The notes beneath the pieces were generated by a model, which worked only from the letters and a program-made list of their open reading frames with translations, ran no database searches and had not been told where the DNA came from. From Tubiluchus corallicola (lineage: Eukaryota; Priapulida; Priapulimorpha; Priapulimorphida; Tubiluchidae): a stretch of DNA of 64,000 bases. The position numbers and the translations under genes are program-made. Shown here piece after piece: positions 22,266 to 57,740 of this stretch; position 1 is the first letter of the stretch, and every line of letters starts with the position of its first letter. The stretch spans positions 741,981-805,980 of the forward strand of contig JAQGDQ010000053.1 in NCBI GenBank assembly GCA_030141605.1, in the 5' to 3' direction.

Positions 22266-24768
22266 TGGTGCGCGGTAAAAATCGCACAAGAAAAATGGCA
22301 CAAATGAAAAAGTAGGTAAAATTGCACGAGAAAAAATGCACTGGAAAAATGGCACAAATGGAAAAGTTGATAAAAATGGCACAAGAAAAAACGGCAAAAA
22401 TAGAAAAAAGGCACATATGTTATTTGTCCAGTTGATTTCTTTAACAAAACTAGAATGTGCTCAGTAGGAAGCAGATCTCTGCCAAAGTCGAACAATTCTA
22501 AATTTATTCGGCTGATTATGTTGATTAAAAAAAATTTACCACAAAGATAAGCAAGCAAACATACGAAAATGTACCTGTATTGGTATTATATAGACTATAT
22601 ACTAGCAAAATACTCACAAAATATTTGTTCATTAAATAGATTTATAATCAATAATGCACGAATGTTCTGCATAGTGTTTATCTAGCTCTTAACCATTACT
22701 TTTGACGATGGTAATAGACTGATAGGCAAAATTTATACGTTCCAAGTCACCTTATAAGGCTATACACATTAATAAACAGATGTTGTAGATGGCGTTACAC
22801 AGTTTATAAGCAAGAATTTCTTGAGATGGAACTGGAACTAACTCGTAGATGTTTGTCTAGGTGGAGATAACAAAAAAGAAGTGCTAAACGCTCCCTCTGA
22901 TACCTCCACGAAGTACTTCACCGTTGTTTTTTTACGTGGTGTTCGCTCATGTTTTGGGAAAAAAGAACCAGCCAAAAGATTCCCATTTTGGCTCCCTGTA
23001 CCCCCTTTCTTCACTAAGTTTCTTGAAAATCTGTTAGGTAATTCTTGTATAATAGGCTTACTGTTATAACAGATAAAAAACAACCAAACAAACAGACAAA
23101 CAAGCAAACTGTGTTGAAGTATAACTTCCTTGGCAGAGGTAAAAATAACTAACATAATTATCCTTTCCTGTAACCCTAATTCTAAACACATATTTTACTA
23201 AGTGTGCCATTTTTCCTATGCCATTTTTACCTGTGCTATTTTACCGTGCCTTTTTCCTGTGCCATTTTTACTTGTTTAACTCTGGTGTTAAAGTAACATT
23301 TCAGTCCTGAAATCCTGTGCAATAGCAACCAGAACGAAACTATGAAAAGTAATAAAAAATAGGAACATATCCTCCAGAGATATGCACGAAATAATAAAAA
23401 AATTGCGTCAATTGACGTGCTTTATCCTTCTGGTTTACGACACAGCTCCCGGATTAGCGGAAATTCTCAGTCTGTAAGTCCGGTGGAACAGTCAGGAAAA
23501 CTGTTTAAATGTTTTCACTTTACTGTTTGCATTTGAAATCGGGAAATATATAGGAATGGGGAATTAATGAGAATGGATAGATCCTAGGTTGGGTGACCGA
23601 GTGATCTATATTTTGGACTGCAACCACACGAGTCTAGCGACAGTCGACGCCAGGACATGCATATTGTACAATCTACAACTCGTTGTTGTAACCTGCATAT
23701 TCGTTGTTTGTGCGTTGTCCTAAATAAGTCGCTAAATAGCCGTTAGTGCTAAAGTTGTCTGTTTTTTGGTAATTTTTTGTTGTCGTTGTCTTTGTCTTTA
23801 ACAAAAATCGTCCAGCGGAATGACTTTGCAGTTTTGTAAAACACGTTTTCGCGCTGCTGTGTAATCAATATAGGCTTTTGGCGTGCCACAGCTTCGAATT
23901 GAATATTGGGGAAGTGTGAAGGATCGCTAGAGGTTAACCGGGTTAGGTTGGTCATTCTAAAACAGGGTTTAAATCGCCAAAACAAGTGTTTCAGGTGTGT
24001 AATATCATTATTTCGAATGTAGATAAAAACGGCACAGGAAAAATGACACAAATGAAAAAGTAAGTAAAAATGGCACACTTAATAAAATATGTGTTATAAA
24101 AATTTTGTTATGGTAGTAAGCCTGTTATGCAAAAGCTACTTGACAGACTTTCAAGAAACTTAGTGAAGAAAGGGGCCGGGGGGGGTACAGGGAGCCAAAA
24201 TGGGAATCTTTTCGCTGATTCTTTTTTTTCGCAAAATTTGAGCGAGCACCACGTAAAAACACTGGTGAAGCACTTCGTGGAGGTCTCAGAGGGAACGCTT
24301 AGCTACACATTTCAAGAAAATCTCGCGTGTAAAATGCTGTGTAATGCTGTCTCTAACCTTTGCTTATTAGTGCGTATAGCCCTATATGGTGACTTGGAAC
24401 GTATAAATTTTGCCTATCAGTCTATTACCATCGTCAAAACTAATGGTGAAAACGGTAGATAAACACTATGTGGAACACTTGTACATTATTGATTATAAAT
24501 GTGTTTAATGAACAAATATTTTTGAGTCTTGCTAGTCTATATAATACCAAACAGGTACGTTTTTGTATGTTTGTTAGTTTATCTTTGTATTAAATAATTT
24601 TTGATCAAAAGAATCAGACGAATAAGTTTAGGATTATTTGGCTTTGACAGACATTTGCTTACTACTGAGCACGTGCTAATTTTATCATAGAAATCAGTTA
24701 CATCAAAATGTCACGTGTGCCATTTTTACGGTGCTATTTTTTCCTGTGCCATTTTTACCGCGCACCAA
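22266..24768. mobile_element. Foldback-like structure: long inverted arms bounded by arrays of a 12-13-bp repeat
   Basis: The sequence from 22266 to about 23275 and that from 24768 back to about 24015 are near reverse complements over most of their length, around a spacer of about 740 bp. Both outer ends read TGGTGCGCGGTAAAAAT. Outer and inner ends of each arm carry short arrays based on AAAAATGGCACA (22276-22420, 23203-23275, 24015-24075, 24715-24760), with the inner arrays facing the outer ones. Matching interior landmarks include a segment ending in TTGGCTCCCTGTACCCCC near 22990 and its complement near 24195. Arm 1 has more repeat copies and an extra 120 bp or so near 23070-23190. It is either one foldback (Galileo/FB-type) element or two copies of a 0.75-1-kb non-autonomous element inserted in opposite orientation. 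No transposase frame was found. Frames on the minus strand here merely translate the repeats. Confidence 0.75.
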
Positions 24769-27310
24769 TTGTTTCTTTATATTTTCGTATAGTTTTGTCT
24801 AGTGCTAGGGGAGAACAAGGTCACTTTCAAATTACGCGGTGAAGCTACTATTAAAATTTCAATATCTTACCAATGTTACCAAAAGACAAGGGATTACGCA
24901 TGCAGCAGTATTGATCCGCAATTCTCAACTGATAAAGCTTGGCTAGCGGGCAAGCAAAACGTTGCGTAAATCTTGTGTTGGCTCTTCATAATACAGTGTT
25001 CTTGAACATCGATAGCTTCTCGATTAAATTCCAACATAATTTACTGCTTAAATTATTAACGAACAATACTAATAAAACTGTTTTATGATAAACCCTAGCA
25101 TCATCTCTATAACAACCCCTAGGACATTCGGACTGTGAAGTATAAAACCTGTGATCTGTAAGAAGCGATCGAGAAATGCAAGTCATGCAGCAACTGTAGT
25201 ACAGTGTACTAACCGCTTGTTGAACCCATTGGAAATTGAGTCGCAGCATATTTTGTATCGATGACTGTTTTATATATTTCCGGTGGCTGGAGCTTTAAAA
25301 GACTAAATGTGACCATAAGGTCTAATTAATTTATTTTGTAGTGTGTGCCCAGCACACGTTTTAAATGTACTTTTTTAGTGTCTGGGTCTAGCTAGTGAAT
25401 TCAGTTGGTTTTAAACACAGAATTTCACGAATGAGGTGACCGGCTTTATTGAACCCGAAATCTTGTATTTGCCAACATGTTCCTTGTGTTCACTCAAGTA
25501 CTGCTGGATTATTAGAATTAGTTGTTTACAACAAGTACGCGGGCAGTGGTGAACCTTGATTGCTTTAAAGGGTAATCTGGCTAGAAGATTACATAGACTG
25601 GATACGAACTTACATGTATATATTTTATAAAGTATATTTGCTTAGTTGTATTGTACGAGTGCAGTTTGGTACTCGGTATCTAATTCGAGCTGTGACAGCG
25701 TTGCCTACTTTCCAGACTTCCGGCAAATAAACCTACAGTTTCATTTGTACAAAAATGTCTTATACTAGTCGCATACGGCAAAAATTCTTTATGCAGCAAA
25801 GTGTTGACGCAAACGATCTTATACAAAATTTGCTCGCACACAGCAAATGTGTACGAAGCAACCTGTGTCATTGATAAACACGTAACAGTAAACATTTACC
25901 AGGTGACACGTGTCAGAATGAGAATGATTGATTGTTATTGTTTTGTATGATGCAAATTGTTGTACCCGACGTGCGTACTGGAGCAGGATATGAGTTACGT
26001 GAAAAAAATAGTCACTTTTCATAAAAATCTGTATGCGGCAATGTTCAAAAAACAGCGTTTATTGAGCTCACACATGAGCAAAATCTGACAATTGCGCACA
26101 ACTTTTGCCTCATGTGTCTCATGTGTGATAGGTATCAAATAGTTGTTCACAAGTTCAAAATACTCTAGATATTGTCAGAGGTCTCGGGTGCCTAATAGTG
26201 GCTTCGCTTACAACTGCTATGTTTCATTGTTTTTACTGTAATTTAGTGTTTTGTTAATCTGAAAATTCGATTTCCTTGTGAAGTGTATCAGCAAATAAAA
26301 GTAGTGAATACATTTAAATACTTTGATTATTTCAATAGAATAGTGAGAGTAGTACTCTTGCTTGAAAATTTGCGACAAATGCTTTTCCTACTTTCATGTA
26401 TTCTCCAATAAGACCACTTAATAAAAGTTAGCAACATTTTTTCCCACTTCATGATGCATTTTTAGTTTGCAACTACTTGTACATGTGTTTACCATTAATC
26501 ACTGGTAACATGAGCTACTTTGCTGTCACGCTTAACCTTCAGTGGCTTGTCTTTGTCAGCTTTTGGGGACATTTGCTGTGCCTTTGCAACGTGTGCATGA
26601 GTCAGCTATAAATGTTTGCAGCATTTGCTTGCAGAATGTACTTTGCTTCTGTTATAAACCTTGAGTAAGTTATAAACAAGTTCTTTATTATGCACTGCTC
26701 TCGCTTCATACAGTAGCTAGGTAGCATAACTTGTAAATCATCAGTAGCTTGTCTTAAATTTTGTTTTTGTTGAAGTGAAATTGAAAAAACGTGGTTTGTT
26801 AGTTAACATGGTTGTGTATATAATAGGTGCGATTTTGTTATGACATTGTAATTGTGTGGCTGAATTAAATTAATTTTTTTCAGGTGAGAATTGATTGCTG
26901 AGATGCCATTGTTGCTCCGCGAATTATAACATGCGAAATCACCAAAATGTTATTTTGTGCACTTGCTATGTTATGGCTCAGCGATATAAACTGCGAAAGT
27001 TTTATAATGTGCGTGCTCCATGCTTATGATAACATTGCTAAAATGTGATGTTAGAGAAATCTAGTTAAACCAGAACCTACTGCACGTGGAGTTTTTGAAA
27101 ACTTTTATTTCTCATTCTATTTCTGCTTTGGACCTTTCTTATCGATTATCACTCTCTGTGCATTCCTAAAAGTCGTCGTGTTCGCCAAGTAACGACTAAG
27201 AAAGCTAAAGCTGCTTCAATGGCATTGAGCCATCAGTGGCGGTCAAGTGAGTCATTTAAACAGCGTTTAAAACTTAGTAGCGTGATAACCAATTGCTCAA
27301 GTCTTCCACT
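24769..27310. other. Upstream region of KEAP1
   Basis: No coding exon is supported. The right end must contain the KEAP1 promoter and 5' untranslated region. A non-KEAP1 frame opens with ATG at 27219 and runs to 27578 across the KEAP1 start codon in another frame, so it would act as an overlapping upstream reading frame if transcribed. Confidence 0.4.
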
Positions 27311-30300
27311 ATGTCATCTGCTAATGCATCTTCATCATCTAAGTCAACATCAAGTCTACCTTCCTGCAATAACTCTGCTGCAAACCATGCTGTCACTTTC
27401 TCCAGCTCTTCCTATTCAGGTCCTTCCACTTCCACAGCAAATGGCACATCCTTCAGAGATTGCCATCGTAGCGAGACCACCTGTTATCGCCCAAGACCGC
27501 CATCTGCATCCCGTCCGCTCGATGGTTCTATGCACTTCAGCATCTCAGATTATCCAAAGGAAGCTCTGGATACAATGAACATATTCCGTAATATGAAGAA
27601 ATTCTGTGATGTTGTGATACATGCTGGTGAGGAGAGCTTCCATTGTCACAAAGTGGTGCTAGCTTCCTGCAGTCCATATTTCAAAGCAATGTTCTGCAGT
27701 GGCTTGAAAGAAACTGATAAACCAGAAGTTACAATACACGGAATTAATCCAGATATAATGTGTATACTCATCAACTTTGCCTACACAGCCGAACTCTCAG
27801 TGAGTGAAATGAATGTATGTAATCTTCTTCCTGCGGCTTGCATGTTCCAGATGACACATGCTGTTGAAGCCTGCTGCACATTCCTTGAACATCAATTGGA
27901 TCCCTCGAACAGTATTGGAATTGCTGAGTTTGCTGAACAGCATGGCTGCCATGAACTTGCTAAAAAAGCAAAAGATTATATAGATCTGTATTTTTCAGAG
28001 GTAATTTTTTTCTTTTGTTGTCAATAAGTGTAATTTTTATGTCGAGCTTTGCTTTAGATATGCATCTATAACTAAGAATAAATAACAATTATTTGTAAGT
28101 GGCACAACATGAGACGTATGCTCAAACGAACATTTGATCTAGTTATTTTCATATATACTATGCAAAATTTTTTCATTCACTATTTAGATCATATAAAGCA
28201 TAACTGTTGATTAGTGTACATGTCTTCGTAATGCCGCATACACATTGTTGCGTTTACCATAGATGTTTAGAATTGTGATTTGTGTGATAGATACAAACAA
28301 CAATAATGTATATGCAATTCTGGATGCCTGGTAAATACCACTTAAATGAAAAAGCGAAATTTGACATGTGGAAGAGTATGTGCATTACCAGGTCAGCATA
28401 TTGGAGTAACTTACATGCCAAAAATGTTTAATGTTTTTACTTTGTTTCTTTTTTAGGTGGTGAAACATGACGAATTCATGAATCTGCATCCTTGCAAACT
28501 TGTTACTTTATTGAAACGAGATGAACTGAATGTAAAGTGTGAAAGTGAAGTGTACAATGCTGTCAAGGCGTGGGTGCGGTATGACGAGAAACTTCGTCTC
28601 AATAAACTAGAAAACTTACTCTGTGTGGTTCGATGTCACTTCCTTACACCAAAGTTTCTTCGTGATCAGTTGGATTTCTGTCGCATACTGAAAAACAATC
28701 CTCAATGCAAGGAGTATCTTTGTAGAATTTTAACTGATTTGGAGCTGCACAAACCATGTCCGGACCAGCAACGTTATCCACAAGGTGCGATGGTTATATA
28801 TGTTGTGGGTGGTTACTTGCGTCAGTCACTCAGCAACATGGAATGTTTCCACCCCGAACTTCAACAATGGTTTACACTTGCTGATTTGCCGGTGCCCCGC
28901 AGTGGGCTGGGGGTGGGTATAGTGGAAGGAATGCTATATGCGGTGGGAGGAAGAAATAATTCTCCTGATGGTAATATGGACACAGCAGCTGTTGAACGAT
29001 TTGACTATCTTCATAATGAATGGGAACACTGTGCACCATTAACAGTACCAAGAAATCGAGTTGGCGTTTGCGTTCTGGACAATATGCTTTATGCCGTGGG
29101 TGGGTCTCATGGTTCTGCTCATCATGCTTCTGTTGAAAGGTATATGGTGTGCTATGTAATTGGTAATTTAACTGGCATGTGCACTAGTTTTAATCAGAGG
29201 TGTGTCTAAGACTAAGGTGAAGAAGACTAAGATTATGTGCGGTTAAAACCATGAACTTTTACCAAGATTAATTTTAAGAGTAGATATGACAGTGACACTA
29301 TGACAATACCAGACCTTCAAGCTTCAAGATACATATTCTAAGACTATAATTGGAAACTACTTTCTCTGAGAAGGTACCTTTAAACATCAACATTTTAACA
29401 GCCAGCATATATTTTATATATATAGATACTCAATTTTGTGTTGTATGGTTAGTCATTCATTCATTCATTCATTGGTGAAATATAGATCTAGAAAGGTGCC
29501 TCCACTATTCTGATTTGAATATCTGTTACTGCGGCACATGTGCTTTTTTACTTTTTCGCACAAAATTAAAGATATAGAATTTAACAGAATCATCGAGAAA
29601 AGTTGAACAGAATTTTCAAGAAGTTAGAAACACAATGAAAGTGTTTTGGCAGCAGTGGATTTTTTAGTAGTGTTCAATTTTTAAGTGCCGTGAGTGTGAA
29701 ATTGGTGCAATATTTTTATGTGCAGGAACTCTCTCGCTAAAAATTAGTATTATACTTAGGTATATAACTTTTTGTCGAACTGTCTTAGTTGAAATAGCAT
29801 TTTTATTTGCTTTCTGCAGAAAGCATTACAATTGCTATGTTAAAAGGTAATTAACCAAAGAGTGATTAGCTATTTGGAAAAATCTGTAAAGCCTTTCAGA
29901 GAGTAAATATGTCACTTAAATGTTCTATAGGCAGATGATTACAAAAAACTGATAATTATTCTATTGGTAAGAATAATCTAAAATGGACTAAACAGTTATG
30001 TAAATTATTGTTGAATACTGTAAGTGGTTGTTTGTGTGAAAGGTGGGACAATTTGGTTGTGATTTGTTCAGTGTTGATGTAAACCTGCAATAACTGAATT
30101 ATGTTGGTGAGGAAATGAGATGAATAAACAAGGTGAACTGTGTTCCGTAGTAATGCTTTAATTTGCCTTTCGTACAGTGTGGCAGTGTTGTAGTCAAATA
30201 TTTTTGTAGCTGTTCACTTCTGTGTTTTATGTGGAACAACATTAATTGTGTTTAGATATAACCCAGCAGATGATAAATGGATGCTAGTGAAACCAATGAA

Positions 30301-32623
30301 GACCAAACGTATAGGTGTTGGTGCAGCAGTTGTAAACAGGTTAGTTGCAGTGTTTGCAATACAATTGCATAGAAAAAGTAAATAAACAAATAAAATTCAT
30401 AAATGGCTAGATGAATTTTGAGATATATGGACTGATGGCCAAGTGTCGGCTCTGGCACGGCAACATCTGATCAGAGCGTTTTGAAACTTGTGAATGTTTG
30501 TAGTTCTGAGCATTTTCTGCAAGCGAGTAAATGGCATTAGTGGTCTAATTGCTAATCAGTAAAAAAAATGTTGATATTAGAAGAAAACCGGGCGATTATT
30601 TTGACTCAATCTCATTTTAATTTACCGTCCAAAATATACATTTTCTTGCCTATAAAAGGTAGCAATTGCTTCATATATTTGAGTAATTAGCTTAGAAAGT
30701 TAATTAACGGCAACCGAATGCAGCTATTGCTTACATCAGAAACTAACCACAGTTTGCGCAATGGCAGGCATCTTCCCTTGCGTGTCAAGCACATTTGCAC
30801 AAGTGTTACTGCTTAGACACGTGACGTCACGAAAACAAGGCCAAGCGCATGTAACAAAAATGAGCCTTTGCCAATCTTAATAGATTCACTGAGCCGTAGC
30901 TTTGAAAATTTAACAAAATTTGAGTATCCGAGGTAATTATTATTTAATCTAAGCTTTGATTTAAAAAAGTTGTAGTAGTTTTCAATATTTTATAGCATTC
31001 TTTAGTCTGAACTAATGTTTAGACAATCGTCCGGTTTTCCTTTAAGAGCTATATGCATGAAATTTTATCTAGCAGCTATTACCCGCAGAGTTAACAATTA
31101 TAGAATTATGAACCTACAGCATCTTGCTAGACGTACACATGGCAAATAATCGGAAATAAAATATTTTCTATTTTTTTCAATGTATCCTGTGATTTTTAGA
31201 ATATTAACAAAATACGCTAATTAGTTCTATTTTATAACAGGCTTCTCTATGCTGTTGGTGGTTATGATGGTGCAAACAGGCTCAATACAGTAGAATGCTA
31301 TCATCCTGAAAATGATGAATGGAATCATGTGGCATCTATGAATGTTCACAGGAGTGGTGCTGGTACGTTGATATTAGTGTGTAAATGTTTAATTGCTGAG
31401 ATTAACAAGTAGCTTAAAAACAAATTTTTACGGAATTAAATCTTGAGCATGTACTTCAAGTTTTAAAACACGTTTAAGGTTTGTTTTGAAGGGATTGGCA
31501 TTAGACTAAAAAATATTCTCAAATAAATCGTAATTTTAACTGCACACACTTTCAAGTGCTGTTTGTCTTTTTTGAAAAGATTTAAAGTCAAATGTCACTT
31601 GACTCTTGCTCAACTATATTACGATTAAACTGTCGGAAAACATTTTCTTAGCATAATCGTTTGAGAAATCAAGATGAAAAAATCACTTCAACTGGTTGTA
31701 TTGAGTGTGTTTATTCTAGTGAGACTTCACTATGTATGGTTGGCTATGATGTATTTACAGATATTACCTATCCATTTACTACTCAGATTAGTGCTGCTTA
31801 AGCTTTGCAGTCTTTTCCTTTTGACCCGTCTAGTGTAGTTTTATTCAATCTTTACAGTTTCATTTATGGAGAATATAGAAATTGAAGGTTTTAATGGACT
31901 TCGCTGACGTTTAAACTGGCTTTATTTCCAGGCGTGACTGCATTGGGTTTGTATCTTTATGCTGTTGGAGGGTATGATGGTGCCAGTCAACTCAAAAGTG
32001 TGGAACGTTATGATATAATACGGGATAGATGGGAAATAGTGCCACCTATGAACTGCCCACGTAGTGCTCTGAGTGTTGCAGTTATTGATAACAAACTTTA
32101 TGCACTAGGTTTGTAATGTTATTATAAAATTTCTATGTAGAGAACAGTTGTCATTAAGTGTCTACTGGTCTGTCAAAGGTTTGTTATTGTTAAAACAAAT
32201 CATCGCTAATTGGAGAGTCGATGCCTATTGTACAGTGATGCTGATTGAGGGTAGGTTGTGGAGTTTGTTGTGATTCTCACTCAACAAATTCTTAGTGTCA
32301 GAACTTAAAAGCTAGTGTGAGAATTTTTTATCCACAAATTACCATTTTCTCAAATATTTATTCTGATTGCACGAACTTAGCTTAAAAGGAATATAGAAAA
32401 GGAAATGATACATGAATATATTATATGTAACAGAATTATTTATCTGAATAGTTTGTAGTAACTAAATATTAAACTTGCAGGTGGTTATGATGGTCACAAC
32501 TTTCTTAATACCGTAGAAATGTATGATCCTGAAACCCGCGTATGGACAGAAGTGACAAATATGGGATGTGGGCGAAGTGGCCATGCAGCCGCATCTTGGC
32601 TAGGTGTCTTTTTCAAGTCTTGA
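27311..32623 (+). CDS. KEAP1: KEAP1, Kelch-like ECH-associated protein 1 (632 aa, complete)
   Basis: Six exons: 27311-28000, 28457-29139, 30256-30339, 31241-31362, 31932-32108 and 32481-32623. They total 1899 nt and end in TGA. KEAP1 is the cytoplasmic substrate adaptor of the CUL3 ubiquitin ligase that holds CNC-bZIP factors (NRF2) at low level until electrophiles modify its cysteines. After a Ser/Thr-rich N-terminus (1-70) come BTB (about 85-195), BACK (about 200-325) and six kelch blades (about 340-632). All human NRF2-contact positions that I could place are kept: Y350, S379, R396, N398, N430, R431, R499, S524, Y541, Q546, S571, Y588 and S618. Sensor cysteines equal to human C226, C273, C288 and C297 are C243, C290, C305 and C314. 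The position of human C151 is Asn168, with Cys170 nearby. The human C613 region is absent because the tail is short. ATG 27311 is chosen because a stop lies in frame at 27278. Confidence 0.95.
29454..29474. repeat. (ATTC)n microsatellite
   Basis: About five ATTC units lie in KEAP1 intron 2. Confidence 0.8.
30582..31041. mobile_element. Candidate MITE in KEAP1 intron 3
   Basis: The ends are inverted copies of about 17 bp: AGAAAACCGGGCGATTAT on the left and the complement of ATCGTCCGGTTTTCCT on the right. They enclose about 460 bp without coding potential. I could not identify a clear target-site duplication, so the superfamily is open. Confidence 0.5.
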
Positions 32624-32693
32624 CCATTTGCTTTTGACAAATTGACAGCTAAACAGTTATCATAGTGTTGGAAACCTGTGCAGCACACAACAC

Positions 32694-32699
32694 AATAAA
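32694..32699 (+). terminator. Candidate polyadenylation signal of KEAP1
   Basis: AATAAA lies about 70 bp after the TGA at 32621-32623. More distal signals exist in the spacer, so a longer 3' UTR is also possible. Confidence 0.4.
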
Positions 32700-34520
32700 A
32701 CAAGGCTGAGTTTGTGATAGTGAATTTTACTGTGCAAACGTCTAACTGAGAATGACCGTTACCCACATATTTATTATAGAAATATCATGCACTGTTGTAT
32801 TTTACTGTACATAGTGGAAAATCAAAAATGTATAATGATGGACTATGTTTTATCTATTCGCACAAACACAGGATGTTAAATCCTATTTTTTATGCAATTC
32901 AGCATATTACAAACCTCCATCCTACACAACAACTGGGCCAGCTTATTATGCTAATGGTTGTGGCAATAAATTTAGTTCGCCATCAAGTGTAATCTTCAAA
33001 CAATGAGACACAAACAGACAGAAGTTTAATCACACAGGCACTGTTCAGAGGTTATACGCCCTTCCATTAGCAAGAAAAATAGCTGGAGACATTTGTTCTC
33101 TTCCTAATGCTGTATACATGTGTTTGATTTCCGAAAATTATCGATCCTTTTAAAGCTGTTAGGAACTTGAGATTTGGACTATTTTTCACTCCCAATGTTT
33201 CCTGCTAAGAACTGTGCCTAGTCTCTGTATAGTATCAATCACAGCCACTTGATAATTTGATTTTGCATCTTTTGGGCTTATCTGTCACCGTTGTGTTGTT
33301 TTACGACAAAATTATAAATGATATTCTGCTAGGTGTCTGGTAACTCGTTATGGCCTTTTGTCATTTGCTCACATTGCTGTTTTCTAGTCATTGTTGCTTC
33401 AGTAATTTGCTCATATAAATAATTTGCTCATGTAAATATTGCTATCAACAGTTTTGCATGTTTTAGCTTCTTGTTTTCCGGTTTAGTTCAGCCTACGGCA
33501 TTCATTATGCTGTTGATCGATGGCTTTTTGCCAACACTATATACGTATAGCAAAGCTGTACGTACAAAGATTTTAGCCTTTGACAATGAGCACATCGTCA
33601 GTCTTGGTTAACACATATCTAAAACTACTCTAGTTCAGTTTCACCATCAACAAAAATCAGAATTTTGCTGCTTGATTAATTGAGGATTCTTGTGTTTCTT
33701 AGCTCAATTCAAATTTCCCGCAAAAATTTTAGTTTAACAACATTTAAATGTACTGGGAATTTACTTATCGTATATACTGTAATTACCGTTTTTGTTGTTT
33801 CCTTGAAATGTATACCATCCTGTGATGCAAATTGCATTTCTCGTTGTTCTAGTGTGAAATAAACAAATCTGAATCTTATCTTCTTTTTAAGTACATAAAC
33901 AAACAAAATGAATGACTAACGATAATTTGTGCCACAGTGAGTTTATTTTAGAAAAGGTTCTGTTTCTTTTTTGTATTCACAAATTTGGAATTTTCAACAT
34001 CTGTATATTTTATACGATAAAATTCCCAAAAACGGCCTCTAAATGGGAGTAGCACATTGTGACTGAAATAAATATCCCTACACAAAATCACAACATTTAC
34101 ATTAGGTGGACAATGCAAGTTATAAACTAACATATATGCTTGGTTAAATACATTAATAATTTTATATGATCAGTTCCACAGGTTCCTTCTACGGTAATGT
34201 TGTATATTAAATTTTGTAATGCATTACACTGTTACCAGTTTACCTATGTGTAATGAGAGAATAGTAAGCATATTCCGAGTATATATGCTTACTCAGTTGT
34301 GCAACAGAAAGATGGATTCTGAGTTTACCATAAGCTGGCATTCAACATGCGTTAGTTTCCATTATAGAAGTTACGGTTATATAAGTTACAAAAAGGTGCA
34401 CATGTTATAAGAGCTTGTGCAGTAACTGAAATAAAACTGTTTTGTGACTGTTGCCAAAGCATATTTATAATTGCTAGCTTTTGAAAATGTTATATTCACC
34501 ACCAAATTCTACATTATTAT
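32700..34520. other. Convergent spacer between KEAP1 and SMARCA4
   Basis: Both genes end into this stretch. A minus-strand AATAAA at 33942-33947 could close the SMARCA4 transcript, leaving roughly 575 bp of 3' UTR. No exon or mobile element was recognised. Confidence 0.4.
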
Positions 34521-56923
<22,403 letters not shown>

Positions 56924-57379
56924 TATCACCTTCTTTCGTCCAACAGTAAGCTACCTAAATAAGCAGCAACCTACAATATGATTATTCCAGTTACTTTGCA
57001 GAAATGCATGATATAATCATAAGACACAAATGATGAATTACTTTTATTTGCCTCCCTGAAATGCTTGCTTTTACTTTTGCATGGTTCAGTCTACATCTGT
57101 CTGACAATCACCAATCATTTATTTTTGGACTGAACGTAACTACAAGATGGATTGCTTAATCATATGATTGATTTTGTTCTTCACTTGCAAAAGATGACGA
57201 ACAATGAACTGTATAGGCAAATGATTATTAGGAAATGGACTGATGGTAATTTTTTTTGAAAAACTTAATCAAGACAATTTTTGATGGTTAAGTCAATTAA
57301 CCTCATCAGAAATCTGTTACAAATTAAAAAAACTTGTTACAGTATTAACTTCTTTATGCAATCAAGTAAATTTGGGGTT

Positions 57380-57740
57380 AAAGCAAGGGTGAGGTTAAAC
57401 AATCTAAAAACAGAGGTATGCAGTTCATAGATTTGAACAATAAAATGGTGTCATCTACATAACAATTACAAAATACATGCTTAAATTCTTTAAAACAACT
57501 GTTAAGCCAATTTATTTTCATAATAACACATAAATACTTGAGCAAAAGTAGGTCCTAATGGTAAGCCACATTTACTTTCAAGAGGAAGTGCAATGTATAA
57601 ATTGACACAAAAATGATATATTGCTAAGAAACATATTGATCACTTTCATTTGGCAAATCTTTAACATATTTTGCTCTCACTTTTACATAACTTTTCATAA
57701 AACTGATAATGCTTGGCAGTATTTGCAACAGTTACCATTT
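57380..57740 (-). pseudogene. LINE-like reverse-transcriptase remnant with a YVDD box
   Basis: Minus-strand pieces read CGLPLGPTFAQVFMCYYENK, then after a one-base frameshift WLNSCFKEFKHVF, then CYVDDTILLFKSMN (box at 57450-57461) and LFLDCL. These match the GSPLGPTLANVF / RYVDDTFLLF segment of a retroelement reverse-transcriptase family common in invertebrates. It is frameshifted and cut short on both sides. Confidence 0.7.

Noticed and set aside
22051-22558. Two minus-strand frames of 114-121 codons rich in Phe, Cys, Ile and His
   Set aside because: They are translations of the AAAAATGGCACA repeat array, not a membrane protein.
28001-28027. KEAP1 exon 1 frame continuing to a stop at 28027
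   Set aside because: A consensus GTAATT donor at 28001 and the phase-0 acceptor at 28457 restore the BACK domain. The read-through tail IFFFCC is intron.
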